DNA of 64,000 nucleotides from LC029 sp036676475 (GTDB lineage Bacteria; Bacillota; Bacilli; Aneurinibacillales; RAOX-1), in contig JAKFCU010000112.1 in assembly GCA_036676475.1 (NCBI GenBank), positions 4,423 through 68,422 of the forward strand. Direction: 5' to 3'. The translations under genes and the position numbers were made by a program. Of the stretch, positions 1 to 7,769 are shown piece after piece. Positions within the stretch are counted from its first letter, which is position 1. Each line of letters opens with the position of its first letter. The notes beneath the pieces were generated by a model. The model ran no database searches, was not told where the DNA came from, and saw nothing but the letters and a program-made list of their open reading frames with translations.

Positions 1-335
1 ATCCCGCACTTAATGCTCATCCACATAGATAAAGCCTTTACTTCTTCCTCAGAAACCTCGGGATGGAAACGAATTCCTCCTTTGGTTGGTCCTACTGAAT
101 CATTATGCTGAGCACGCCAGCCTGTAAACACCTGTGTCGAGCCATTATCCATACGGATGGGGATGCGCACGGTTAAGATGCGTAATGGCTCCTTAAGCAG
201 CTCATAAACAGGTTGTTCGTAACCCATTTGATCCAAAGCCTCTTTAATCACTTGCTGTGTTCTAGTAAATACGTCAAGATTTTCTTTCTCTTCTGTCTCT
301 TGCTTACTTTTTAACTCTTCCTCTAGAAGACTCAT
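1..335 (-). CDS. rocG: NAD-type glutamate dehydrogenase, N-terminal part (cut by window edge)
   Basis: This is the first 111 codons of a glutamate dehydrogenase; the rest lies outside the window. The enzyme oxidatively deaminates glutamate to 2-oxoglutarate and ammonium in the cytoplasm. Reading from the ATG at 335, the protein contains the family hallmark PTKGGIRFHP in the substrate-binding region, preceded by a segment matching the RocG/GudB N-terminus (VFTRTQQVIKEALDQMGYE). GAGGTGG precedes the ATG at good spacing. It starts 19 bases after the stop of rocD on the same strand, so it is very probably co-transcribed from the rocD sigma-54 promoter and completes the path arginine to ornithine to glutamate to 2-oxoglutarate. 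The name rocG rather than gudB rests on this context. Confidence 0.9.
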   Translation of the reverse strand, partial: MSLLEEELKSKQETEEKENLDVFTRTQQVIKEALDQMGYEQPVYELLKEPLRILTVRIPIRMDNGSTQVFTGWRAQHNDSVGPTKGGIRFHPEVSEEEVKALSMWMSIKCG

Positions 336-354
336 GTTTTCCACCTCTTATAGT

Positions 355-1566
355 TTAAGCTTTGGCTTGCTGTTTGACTTCTAGTACCTGTTTAATCCGC
401 TCGATGGCCCAATCTAAATCTTCTTTGGAAATATTGAGCGGAGGAGCAAAACGAATCGTCGTTTCATGTGTTTCCTTGCAAAGCAAGCCTCTTCCCTTTA
501 ACTCTTCGCAGAAAGGTCTAGCCTTCGTATTTAACTCAACCCCGATAAACATTCCTCTGCCTCGTATATCTGTTATCCCTGGATTATCGATTTTCTTAAG
601 CTCATCTTTGAAATATTGACCCATTTCTAGAGAACGAGCCACTAAATTTTCTTCCTCTAACACTTCTAGAGCAGCAATGGCAACAGCACATGCTAATGGA
701 TTTCCTCCGAAGGTGGAGCCATGAGACCCTGGGTTAAATACACCTAAGATGTCGGAATTTGCCGCAATAGCCGAAATCGGGATTACTCCTCCGCCTAGCG
801 CCTTACCCATGATATACATATCCGGCTTCACGCTTTCCCAATCACAAGCAAAGGTCTTTCCGGTACGTCCAAATCCGGTTTGAATTTCATCCGCAACAAA
901 CAGTACGTTACTTTCCTTACACAACTCATATGCACCTTTTAGGAATCCTTCCGTTGGGATTTTGATTCCTGCTTCCCCTTGAATGGGCTCTACTAAGAAA
1001 GCGGCTGTATTAGGAGTAATCGCTTGTTTCAGGGCTTCTACATCACCATAAGGAATAATCTTAAATCCAGGAGTGAATGGACCAAATCCACGCTTGTATT
1101 CTTCCTCAGAGGAGAATGAGGTGATGGTCGTCGTTCTTCCATGGAAATTTCCTTCGCACACGATGATTTCCGCTTGGTTTTCAGGCACCTTTTTCACATC
1201 GTAGGCCCAGCGTCTTACCGCTTTAATCGCTGTTTCAACCGCCTCAGCCCCTGTATTCATTGGCAAAACCATGCTCTTGCCTGTTATCCGGGAAATCTTT
1301 TCATAAAATTCTCCCAATCGTTCATTATGAAAGGCCCGGGAAGTTAGCGTTACACGATCAGCTTGATCCTTCAGGGCTTGTATAATTTTCGGATGCCGGT
1401 GTCCTTGATTTAAGGCCGAGTAGGCGCTTAACATATCCATGTAGCGGTTTCCTTCCGGATCCTCTACCCAAACCCCTTCCCCTTTGGCAATTACGATCGG
1501 TAGTGGATGATAGTTGTGGGCTCCAAACTGCTCGGTTTTATCAATGATAGACTTTGACTGACTCAT
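355..1566 (-). CDS. rocD: Ornithine aminotransferase
   Basis: PLP-dependent class III aminotransferase, 403 residues, the normal length for RocD (about 400). It moves the delta-amino group of ornithine to 2-oxoglutarate, giving glutamate semialdehyde and glutamate in arginine/ornithine breakdown. Visible hallmarks are the cofactor loop NTGAEAVETAIK near residues 104-115, the PLP-ring aspartate in VADEIQTGFGRTG (Asp226), the Schiff-base lysine in YIMGKALGGG (Lys255) and the STFGGNPLAC segment. The start at 1566 is preceded by GGGAGG. A -24/-12 promoter lies about 75 bases upstream and a divergent RocR-type activator follows, the same arrangement as the sigma-54-dependent roc genes of B. subtilis. 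Glutamate dehydrogenase follows immediately in the operon. Confidence 0.97.
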   Translation of the reverse strand: MSQSKSIIDKTEQFGAHNYHPLPIVIAKGEGVWVEDPEGNRYMDMLSAYSALNQGHRHPKIIQALKDQADRVTLTSRAFHNERLGEFYEKISRITGKSMVLPMNTGAEAVETAIKAVRRWAYDVKKVPENQAEIIVCEGNFHGRTTTITSFSSEEEYKRGFGPFTPGFKIIPYGDVEALKQAITPNTAAFLVEPIQGEAGIKIPTEGFLKGAYELCKESNVLFVADEIQTGFGRTGKTFACDWESVKPDMYIMGKALGGGVIPISAIAANSDILGVFNPGSHGSTFGGNPLACAVAIAALEVLEEENLVARSLEMGQYFKDELKKIDNPGITDIRGRGMFIGVELNTKARPFCEELKGRGLLCKETHETTIRFAPPLNISKEDLDWAIERIKQVLEVKQQAKA

Positions 1567-1641
1567 TCCTTCATTCCTCCCTTCATCTATGCAAAAACTA
1601 TTTCTGTTCTCAATTGTTATACGCTTCCAAATGTTAGTATA

Positions 1642-1658
1642 TGCAATTATAATACCAA
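1642..1658 (-). promoter_or_regulatory. Sigma-54 (SigL) -24/-12 promoter of rocD
   Basis: Read on the minus strand the site is TTGGTATTATAATTGCA. It fits the sigma-54 consensus TTGGCAC-N5-TTGCW: GG at -24 and GC at -12 with the required fixed spacing. Transcription would begin roughly 12 bases downstream, leaving a leader of about 60 bases before rocD. The adjacent sigma-54 activator gene supports the call. Confidence 0.85.
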
Positions 1659-1701
1659 AGTCTCAATGCCATATTTCTCAACATTAATTCAATCATTTCG
1701 C

Positions 1702-1759
1702 TGCAAAAAAATAATGCATTGCAACCATATTTTGCACATTCTAGCAATATTATTTTGCA
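1702..1759. promoter_or_regulatory. Three 17-bp dyads, probable RocR upstream activating sites
   Basis: Three 17-bp imperfect palindromes built on TGCAA/TTGCA half-sites lie at 1702-1718, 1720-1736 and 1743-1759, with starts 18 and 23 bp apart. They sit 44-117 bp upstream of the rocD -24/-12 element, a typical position for a sigma-54 enhancer. The last dyad overlaps the likely -35 of rocR (a TACAAT -10 lies at 1776-1781), which would also allow autoregulation. Identification as RocR sites is inferred from position and symmetry. Confidence 0.7.
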
Positions 1760-1806
1760 TATCCTCCAAAGATGATACAATCAGATTGCAGAAAGGCGGG
1801 ATCCTT

Positions 1807-3210
1807 ATGAGCACAGAGCAGCGAAAAACCTCTCCTAAGATTTATGAGTTAATATTAGATGAACTGAACGAAGGTGTACATGTCGTGGATGAACACGGGG
1901 CCTCCATTATCTATAATCGCAAAATGGCAGATATTGAATCCATGAGTAAGGAAGAAGTCTTAAACAAACCATTGCTCGGTGTTTTTCACTTCCCAGAAAA
2001 TCAAGACAGCACTCTCCTTAAAGCTTTGCGGGAAGGAAAAAGTGCAAAAAATATTAAACAAACGTACTTTAACGATAAAGGTAAAGAAATCACAACGATT
2101 ACCCATACATTCCCTATTATTGATGAACAGGATCAGATTATAGGAGCCATCGAAATCGCCAGCGATGTCACAAAAATGGAACGGGTTCTCCGGGATAGTT
2201 TAGAGAAAGGACAAGTAAAATATACTTTTGATAGCATGATCGGAGAAAGCCCCGCAATTATGGAAGTGATTCACAATGCGATGCGTGCATCCCGAACCTC
2301 CTCCTCCGTTTTGATAATCGGGGAAACCGGAACAGGGAAGGAGCTGTTTGCACAGAGCATTCATCATGCCAGCAAACGCTCGGCTGGTCCCTTCATCTCT
2401 CAAAACTGTGCCGCTTTACCCGACAGTTTAATTGAAGGACTACTCTTTGGAACCATGAAGGGGGCCTTTACAGGGGCGATTGAAAGGCCTGGTCTATTTG
2501 AGCAAGCAGAAGGTGGCACCCTGTTTTTAGATGAAATGAACTCCTTAAGTCTTTCTTTGCAAGCCAAGCTGCTTCGAGCTCTCCAAGAAAAAACGATACG
2601 TCGGATCGGAGATACTAAGGACCGGTCCATTGATGCGCGGATTATTGCTGCCATGAATGAGGATCCTTTTGAAGCAATATCAGAAAATCGGATGAGAAAG
2701 GATTTATTCTACCGGTTAGGTGTGGTGACTCTGTTTATTCCTCCTCTTCGGGAGCGCCAAGAAGATATTTTTCTATTGGCAGATCATTTTATCCGAAAAT
2801 ACAATCGACTGTTTCAGCTGAATATTACGGAACTAGATCCCCAGGTTAGGCAATTTTTTTACACTTATGATTGGCCCGGAAATATACGTGAGCTGCAGCA
2901 CATCATTGAAGGATCCATGAACCTGATTAATGAAGAAACCATTATTCAATATTCCCACCTTCCGGTTCATCATCTTCTACGCAAAAACAAAATCAGGAAA
3001 GAGGCTCTCACCCCTCCCCCACTCGAACCGTTAATTGAAGTATCTTATGGACAAACAAAAGATCTGAAATCACAAGTAGATGCATTTGAAAGATACTATA
3101 TTAATAAAATACTTGAAAAGAATCAGGGTAACATCTCTAAAGCCGCGCTGGAGCTTGGCTTAAGTCGCCAAAGTTTGCAATACCGGTTGCGGAAATATAA
3201 AGAAAGTTAA
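1807..3210 (+). CDS. rocR: Sigma-54-dependent activator of arginine/ornithine catabolism, RocR type
   Basis: This 467-residue protein is close to B. subtilis RocR (461). It has an N-terminal PAS-like sensor (about 10-125), a central AAA+ domain with Walker A GETGTGKE (172-179), the sigma-54-contacting GAFTGA loop (219-224), a Walker B segment (LFLDE) and an arginine-finger region, and a C-terminal Fis-type helix-turn-helix ending NISKAALELGLSRQSLQYRLRK. It would activate the divergent rocD-rocG operon in response to ornithine or citrulline, as known for RocR. The frame stays open upstream to an ATG at 1666, but that would cover the UAS dyads and the promoter. The ATG at 1807, where RocR similarity begins, is preferred; its Shine-Dalgarno (AAAGGCGGG) is acceptable. 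Confidence 0.93.
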   Translation: MSTEQRKTSPKIYELILDELNEGVHVVDEHGASIIYNRKMADIESMSKEEVLNKPLLGVFHFPENQDSTLLKALREGKSAKNIKQTYFNDKGKEITTITHTFPIIDEQDQIIGAIEIASDVTKMERVLRDSLEKGQVKYTFDSMIGESPAIMEVIHNAMRASRTSSSVLIIGETGTGKELFAQSIHHASKRSAGPFISQNCAALPDSLIEGLLFGTMKGAFTGAIERPGLFEQAEGGTLFLDEMNSLSLSLQAKLLRALQEKTIRRIGDTKDRSIDARIIAAMNEDPFEAISENRMRKDLFYRLGVVTLFIPPLRERQEDIFLLADHFIRKYNRLFQLNITELDPQVRQFFYTYDWPGNIRELQHIIEGSMNLINEETIIQYSHLPVHHLLRKNKIRKEALTPPPLEPLIEVSYGQTKDLKSQVDAFERYYINKILEKNQGNISKAALELGLSRQSLQYRLRKYKES

Positions 3211-3293
3211 GCGACACTTTTATTACTGTCACTCCCCCTTTTTCTTATTGTTCATATACTGGTATGAACAGACTGGATGGTAAGGTGATTCCT

Positions 3294-4349
3294 ATGAAAA
3301 GGGTACTCGGTATTTTAGTTCATCAAATTCATGATCCAAACCGGTTTCTTCCATTACACGTTATCGCCCAAGAAGAAGGCTTCGATGATATGATGGTTTT
3401 TACTCCCGAGGATGTGAATTTAGGCAATCAGCTGGTCAAAAGCTATGTGATGCGGGATGGTAGCTGGCAACAGCTCATACTCCCCTTTCCCAGCATCACC
3501 TTTGATATCGGGTATTACACAGGTGCATCGAGTGTAAAGGTTAAAAAGCTAAAGAACCATCCCCGGTTTCCTTTTATCGGATATAGCCTGGGAAACAAGT
3601 GGACGATTCAGAAGCACTTGATGTCAGCCAATGCTCTATCTTCTTTTCTTCTTCCAACGGAAATGGCAACCCATGAAAAGATCATTTTATCCATGGCCAA
3701 AGAGCATCAATCTGTAATGATTAAGCCTTTGAACGGTTCAGGGGGAAGAGGCATCCTCCGCCTGAAGCGGCAGCCAAGTGGATATCAGCTGGGAGAGCAC
3801 GAGGATAGCTTATCCACGTACTCAGAGCAACAGATTAGAGAAGTGCTTCGCGAGCTGCTCCAAAACCGGAAATACATTGTACAAAAATGGGTGGATATTC
3901 GGGACCAGCATGGTTCCGTATACGATATTCGCGTCTTGATGCAGAAGAACAGCCTAGGTCAATGGCAATTGACAGGAATGGGTGTGCGGCAAGGGGAAAC
4001 GAAGAGAATCACCTCAAATTTAACCGGCGGAGGGCATGCTTATCAGGTATATCCCTTTTTGAAGGAGCAGTTCGGGGAACGATCCGCCAAGAATCTGATT
4101 AGTCAAATAGAACGAATTGCCTGGTTTATCCCCCGCCACTTGGAGAAGGGATATCACAAGCGTTTAGCCGAGCTGGGATTGGACCTTGCTGTGGATCGAG
4201 ACCAACATATCTGGATTATTGAAGTCAATATTAAACCAGGAAAAACACTATGGCGAAAGATTTCTGACTTTGAAGCGGATCGAATGTGTTTGCGTGCCCC
4301 CATACAGTATGGCCGGTTTCTTCTGGAGCAAAAGAGGAGGAGGAACTGA
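3294..4349 (+). CDS. YheC/YheD-family ATP-grasp protein (endospore coat-associated)
   Basis: This 351-residue member of the YheC/YheD family has an ATP-grasp fold. In B. subtilis YheC and YheD are sporulation proteins that localise around the forespore or coat; the chemical reaction is not known. Visible features are the N-terminal segment typical of the family (VLGILVHQIHDP), the lysine/glycine-rich nucleotide loop KPLNGSGGRGILRLK, IVQKWVDIRD, and the C-terminal metal/ATP segment WIIEVNIKPGK. The start at 3294 is chosen because TAAGGTGATT precedes it; the in-frame ATG at 3264 has no good ribosome site. A GDPD gene converges on it across a 20-bp gap occupied by a hairpin. Confidence 0.85.
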   Translation: MKRVLGILVHQIHDPNRFLPLHVIAQEEGFDDMMVFTPEDVNLGNQLVKSYVMRDGSWQQLILPFPSITFDIGYYTGASSVKVKKLKNHPRFPFIGYSLGNKWTIQKHLMSANALSSFLLPTEMATHEKIILSMAKEHQSVMIKPLNGSGGRGILRLKRQPSGYQLGEHEDSLSTYSEQQIREVLRELLQNRKYIVQKWVDIRDQHGSVYDIRVLMQKNSLGQWQLTGMGVRQGETKRITSNLTGGGHAYQVYPFLKEQFGERSAKNLISQIERIAWFIPRHLEKGYHKRLAELGLDLAVDRDQHIWIIEVNIKPGKTLWRKISDFEADRMCLRAPIQYGRFLLEQKRRRN

Positions 4350-4375
4350 TGGCTGGTGCAGCACGCCATCAGTTC
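4343..4375. terminator. Convergent hairpin shared by yheC/D-like and GDPD genes
   Basis: Perfect 11-bp stem (4343-4353 with 4365-4375) and an 11-base loop. It covers the stop codons of both convergent genes. Neither side has a clear T-run, so efficiency is uncertain, but the position suggests a two-way transcription barrier. Confidence 0.5.
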
Positions 4376-5094
4376 TCTGCCCCCCACATCCGTTCCGGAT
4401 AGTTCGTACATATTTGAATATCTGGATGTAAGTCCATCACTCTTTCGATCATTTGCGGATCATCTACGGTCCAAGCGACAATCGTGTACCCTTCCCCCCC
4501 GATCATCTCGTGAACCCATTCCTTCGTTAAGTAGGCAAAGGACATCGATAAAATAGAGGCCCCTGCAAACTTCATTTGCTCCCGAAGCAAAAGGGGCTTC
4601 CCATACACAATCAGACCCGTTGGAATTTCAGAGTCCAACTCCCCCACTTTACGTACAACTTCATGATTAAAAGAGGTCAGGCATACCTCCGATTCCATTC
4701 CAACATGGTAAATCAGCTCAAGTACCTTCTTTTCAAGTCCCGGATAAAGCTCCCCCGCCTTTTTCAATTCCAAATTAAGCTTGCATTTCCCTTTCGCCGC
4801 CTTCAGCACATCCTCTAACCGCGGAATTCTCTCCCCAGCGTAAGCAGAGCTGAACCAGCTTCCCGCGTCAAGCTTAGATAAGTCAACATAGTCGAATTCT
4901 GCTACAAACCCGGTAGCGTTTGTCGTTCGTTCTACGGTAAAATCATGGATAACGATCGGAACTCCATCCTTGGACAGTTGAACGTCACATTCAATCGCCT
5001 GAATTTGAGGTTCGTCAAAACAAAGGTGGAAAGCCGCCATTGTATTCTCAGGAGCCTTTCCTGACCAACCGCGGTGTGCCATGCAAATATTCAT
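4369..5094 (-). CDS. Glycerophosphodiester phosphodiesterase family protein
   Basis: This 241-residue GDPD-family protein is predicted to hydrolyse glycerophosphodiesters to glycerol-3-phosphate and an alcohol. The catalytic pattern is visible: AHRGWSGKAPENT near the N-terminus (His-Arg pair and Glu-Asn), then IECDVQLSKDGVPIVIHDFTVERTT, with the acidic metal ligands and second histidine. LNLELKK supplies a further metal ligand, and VVAWTVDDP with ICTNYPER is the usual C-terminal end. There is no signal peptide, so it is probably cytoplasmic. GGGAG precedes the ATG at 5094. The substrate is not established by the sequence. Confidence 0.92.
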   Translation of the reverse strand: MNICMAHRGWSGKAPENTMAAFHLCFDEPQIQAIECDVQLSKDGVPIVIHDFTVERTTNATGFVAEFDYVDLSKLDAGSWFSSAYAGERIPRLEDVLKAAKGKCKLNLELKKAGELYPGLEKKVLELIYHVGMESEVCLTSFNHEVVRKVGELDSEIPTGLIVYGKPLLLREQMKFAGASILSMSFAYLTKEWVHEMIGGEGYTIVAWTVDDPQMIERVMDLHPDIQICTNYPERMWGAEN

Positions 5095-5158
5095 TTTGAA
5101 AACACTCCCTGTTTAGATTCAGATCTATTTTTGTTACTCTTAGTACAGTGATATTTGT

Positions 5159-5260
5159 AAGAAAGCTACTGGCGTAGCCTTATGCGTATAATACTTGATC
5201 TCTAAGTATAAGAAAGCTACTGGCATAGCCTTATGCGTATAATACTTTCCGATAAGTATA
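5159..5260 (+). repeat. Dispersed hairpin repeat, tandem dimer (copy 1)
   Basis: Two about 51-bp units lie head to tail (5159-5209 and 5210-5260). Each has a GCTAC-TGGC-GTAGC hairpin (TGGC is TGGC/TGGC-A variant in unit 2), a GCGTATAATACTT core and a second hairpin ATACTT-N6/7-AAGTAT. The unit loops differ (GATCTCT, then TCCGAT). The same dimer with the same two loops recurs at 16668-16768. It lies 22 bp before pbpD. No open reading frame is present. Confidence 0.9.
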
Positions 5261-5282
5261 AAGAAACGAGTGAACGCACCTT

Positions 5283-7151
5283 ATGAAACAAACCCTTGGA
5301 TTTCTATCCATCATCTTTTTATTGCTGCTATACTCCCTTTTATCGATGAATCTTGTAAAAGAAGTCAATACATCCCGTTCCTTAACGAATGAATGGAATC
5401 TGCTGATCCAGCCTGAAGATATCCAGCTTCCTACCAATAGCTACTTCTACGATGCCACAGGTCAACTCTTTGAAGAGGTGATTGGGGAGCAGAACCGGAG
5501 ATATCTACCTTACAAGGATATTCCTAAACCCTTTATCAATGCGTTCATTGCGACCGAAGATCAATATTTCTTCGATCATAAAGGATTTGATCTCTCGGGG
5601 ATGATCCGTTCCTTCGTGGTGAACTTGAAACAAAATGAGATCGAGCAAGGCGGTAGTACGATTACACAGCAGCTCATCCGAAATCTTTACTTAAGTAATG
5701 AAAAAACGGTGAGTCGTAAGCTAAAAGAGGTGCTGCTGGCCTATCAGCTGGAGAAAAAGCTTTCAAAGGAACAAATAGTAGAACTGTATGTGAATGCGAT
5801 TTATTTTCAGCATGGGATATACGGAATTGAAGCAGCCAGTCAATTTTATTTTCAACGTCCAGCCGGTTCTCTCACTCTGGGTGAGATAGCTTTCCTATCG
5901 GCCATTCCGAATAACCCTACTTATTATGACCCGCTGCAGCATTTTGATCATACCAAGCAGCGTCAGCAATGGGTATTAAAAAGACTTTGGGACACCCGCC
6001 AAATTGAGCAAAAGCAGTTCCAGGCAGCGATTCAACAGCCGATCCAGCTTCGCGTTCGCCAGCCCGTCCACCTATTTCCCGATTACGCTACCTATGTCTA
6101 TCATGAGTTTACTGAATTGGTAGCGGAACAAGAAGGGTTTCGTAAGCAGCTGGTCCAAGCCTCTGAGCAAGAAAAGAAAGCGATCCAAGAGAAGCTTGAA
6201 AATAGAGTGTATGAGCTGCTATACCAAAAGGGGATTAAGATTCATACAGCCTTGAATCCTACTATTCAAAAGAAAGCCCATCAAGCCTTGCTTCGTCATG
6301 TTCCGCAGAAAGACATCGAAGGCGCCATCACCATCATCAATCATCAGCAGCAGCGGCTTCTCGCACTTGTTGGCGGGAAAGAGATGCAAAGACGCGGCTT
6401 TAATCGGGCCTTTCAAAGCTATCGGCAGCCAGGCTCTACGATTAAGCCCTTGCTCGTTTATGGCCCCTATCTGGACCAATATGATGTTTCCATTGGTGCG
6501 AAAGTCAATGCCGGCCCCTTTTGCAAAGGACGCTATTGTCCGCAAAACTATGGCGGACGAACCTACGGCACAGTACCTCTTTCGACCGCTTTAAAGTATT
6601 CTTTGAACACAGCCGCCGTTCGTTTATTGGATCAGATGGGGGTAGATACGGGATTTTCCTATTTACAGCGGTTTTCTTTCTCCAAAGTGAGTGATCATGA
6701 TCAGCGATTGACAGCTGCTCTTGGTGGCCTGACCTATGGAGTGACCCCTTTTGAATTGACTAATGCTTATACCGTCTTCGGCAATCAAGGGAACTATGTG
6801 CCTGCCCATGCCATTACAAAAGTGACCGATCACAATGGGCAGCTGCTCTACCAATGGAAGCCGCAAACCAGCCGGGTATGGAGTGAAAAAACTAATAATC
6901 AGATGCGTACCGCACTGCATAAAGTCGTAAAAGAAGGCACCGCAACGGCAGCTAACTTTAACACCTCTTATATAGGAGGAAAAACAGGGACAACGGATGA
7001 TGCAAAGGACCTTTGGTTTGTAGGTCTTACCGCAAACTATACGGCAGGGGTTTGGTTAGGATATGATCAACCAAAAAGCTTGTCTTTAATTGAAAAAAAG
7101 CGTCCTCACTTACTGATCTGGAAGGATATCATGGCTCCCCTTGCTAAGTAG
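5283..7151 (+). CDS. pbpD: Class A penicillin-binding protein (PBP4-type, bifunctional)
   Basis: This 622-residue membrane-anchored peptidoglycan synthase closely resembles B. subtilis PbpD (624 residues), including the segment YCPQNY followed by RTYGTV. One N-terminal membrane helix (about 5-24) is followed by a GT51 glycosyltransferase domain with the catalytic glutamate in ATEDQYFFDHKG (Glu92) and GGSTITQQLIRNLYLS, then a transpeptidase domain with SxxK at Ser385-Lys388 (GSTIK), an SLN motif (YSLNTAA) and KTG at 567-569. It polymerises glycan strands and cross-links stem peptides outside the membrane. The ribosome site before 5283 is weak. The tandem hairpin repeat just upstream may influence expression. 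It is monocistronic and converges on a small membrane-protein gene. Confidence 0.95.
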   Translation: MKQTLGFLSIIFLLLLYSLLSMNLVKEVNTSRSLTNEWNLLIQPEDIQLPTNSYFYDATGQLFEEVIGEQNRRYLPYKDIPKPFINAFIATEDQYFFDHKGFDLSGMIRSFVVNLKQNEIEQGGSTITQQLIRNLYLSNEKTVSRKLKEVLLAYQLEKKLSKEQIVELYVNAIYFQHGIYGIEAASQFYFQRPAGSLTLGEIAFLSAIPNNPTYYDPLQHFDHTKQRQQWVLKRLWDTRQIEQKQFQAAIQQPIQLRVRQPVHLFPDYATYVYHEFTELVAEQEGFRKQLVQASEQEKKAIQEKLENRVYELLYQKGIKIHTALNPTIQKKAHQALLRHVPQKDIEGAITIINHQQQRLLALVGGKEMQRRGFNRAFQSYRQPGSTIKPLLVYGPYLDQYDVSIGAKVNAGPFCKGRYCPQNYGGRTYGTVPLSTALKYSLNTAAVRLLDQMGVDTGFSYLQRFSFSKVSDHDQRLTAALGGLTYGVTPFELTNAYTVFGNQGNYVPAHAITKVTDHNGQLLYQWKPQTSRVWSEKTNNQMRTALHKVVKEGTATAANFNTSYIGGKTGTTDDAKDLWFVGLTANYTAGVWLGYDQPKSLSLIEKKRPHLLIWKDIMAPLAK

Positions 7152-7154
7152 AGA

Positions 7155-7721
7155 TTAAAATCCAATGCTCTTTAAAATTACATTGTAAAGCTTCAGCAAC
7201 ACATTCAACACGGCAAAGGAAAACACGGCCCAGAACATCAAGTTCATGATAATCACCCCGACCATTCGAGGTATATTCAAGCGCTCACTTACTTTATAAA
7301 CCAATAGGGCAAAGGCGACAAGACCTGCCGCTAAATAGACTCCCCCTAAGAGCAAGATGAACTTCACGCAAAAAACAGAAATAACAGCAAATCCTAAGTA
7401 TAGAGTAGAAGCTAGGGGATGTGTAGGGAATGCTTGCCCCAGGTTGTCATTACAAAAGAAAAAAATGGATACCTCCATGACCATATTGGCGATCAACTTG
7501 ATCGCTGAAAAGAACATAAAGTAAAAGAGAAAAAGGGCAAACCAAAGGGTGATCTTAATATATCCCTCAGAAAAGGCCTCCATAAAGCTCTTGTACAGAC
7601 CAAATTGGTTAAGCTGATCCATGATGAATAATTCTGCATGAATGGAAAAAGCAGTACTAAACAGAAGAATAGAAAAAAAAGACAAATAGTGCGTAAAATA
7701 ACTAATTTTTGACAAGGCCAT
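7155..7721 (-). CDS. Small multi-pass membrane protein, YufK/DUF5366-like
   Basis: Hydrophobic protein of 188 residues with about five predicted membrane segments and no catalytic motif that I can recognise. Pattern and length (GLYKSFMEAFSEGYIKITLW followed by an FFSAIKLIA segment) recall the uncharacterised Bacillus YufK family (DUF5366); this is from memory and tentative. Two in-frame ATGs compete. The one at 7727 touches the AAGAAGGA ribosome site, while the one at 7721 has a normal 5-base spacer and is chosen. Its stop lies only 3 bases from the pbpD stop on the other strand. A terminator separates it from the upstream oligoendopeptidase gene, so it probably has its own promoter or receives read-through. 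Function unknown. Confidence 0.75.
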   Translation of the reverse strand: MALSKISYFTHYLSFFSILLFSTAFSIHAELFIMDQLNQFGLYKSFMEAFSEGYIKITLWFALFLFYFMFFSAIKLIANMVMEVSIFFFCNDNLGQAFPTHPLASTLYLGFAVISVFCVKFILLLGGVYLAAGLVAFALLVYKVSERLNIPRMVGVIIMNLMFWAVFSFAVLNVLLKLYNVILKSIGF

Positions 7722-7736
7722 TCGCATCCTTCTTTA

Positions 7737-7768
7737 TAAAAGGGCTGGGAGTAATCCAGCCCTTTTCA
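7737..7768. terminator. Intrinsic terminator after oligoendopeptidase gene
   Basis: GGGCTGG and CCAGCCC form a stem with a 6-base loop, flanked by AAAA and TTTT. It lies directly after the stop of the M3 peptidase gene on the minus strand, and its symmetry would also let it act on the plus strand. Confidence 0.85.
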
Positions 7769-7769
7769 T

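Noticed and set aside
1666..1806. N-terminal extension of rocR
   Set aside because: It would cover the UAS dyads and the promoter; similarity to RocR starts at the ATG at 1807.
3211..3263. Terminator after rocR
   Set aside because: Only a 4-bp stem (GACA/TGTC) precedes the CCCCCTTTTT tract, too weak to call.
5238..5243. TATAAT inside the repeat as the pbpD promoter
   Set aside because: No acceptable -35 lies 16-18 bases upstream, and the same word occurs in all repeat copies regardless of orientation to genes.
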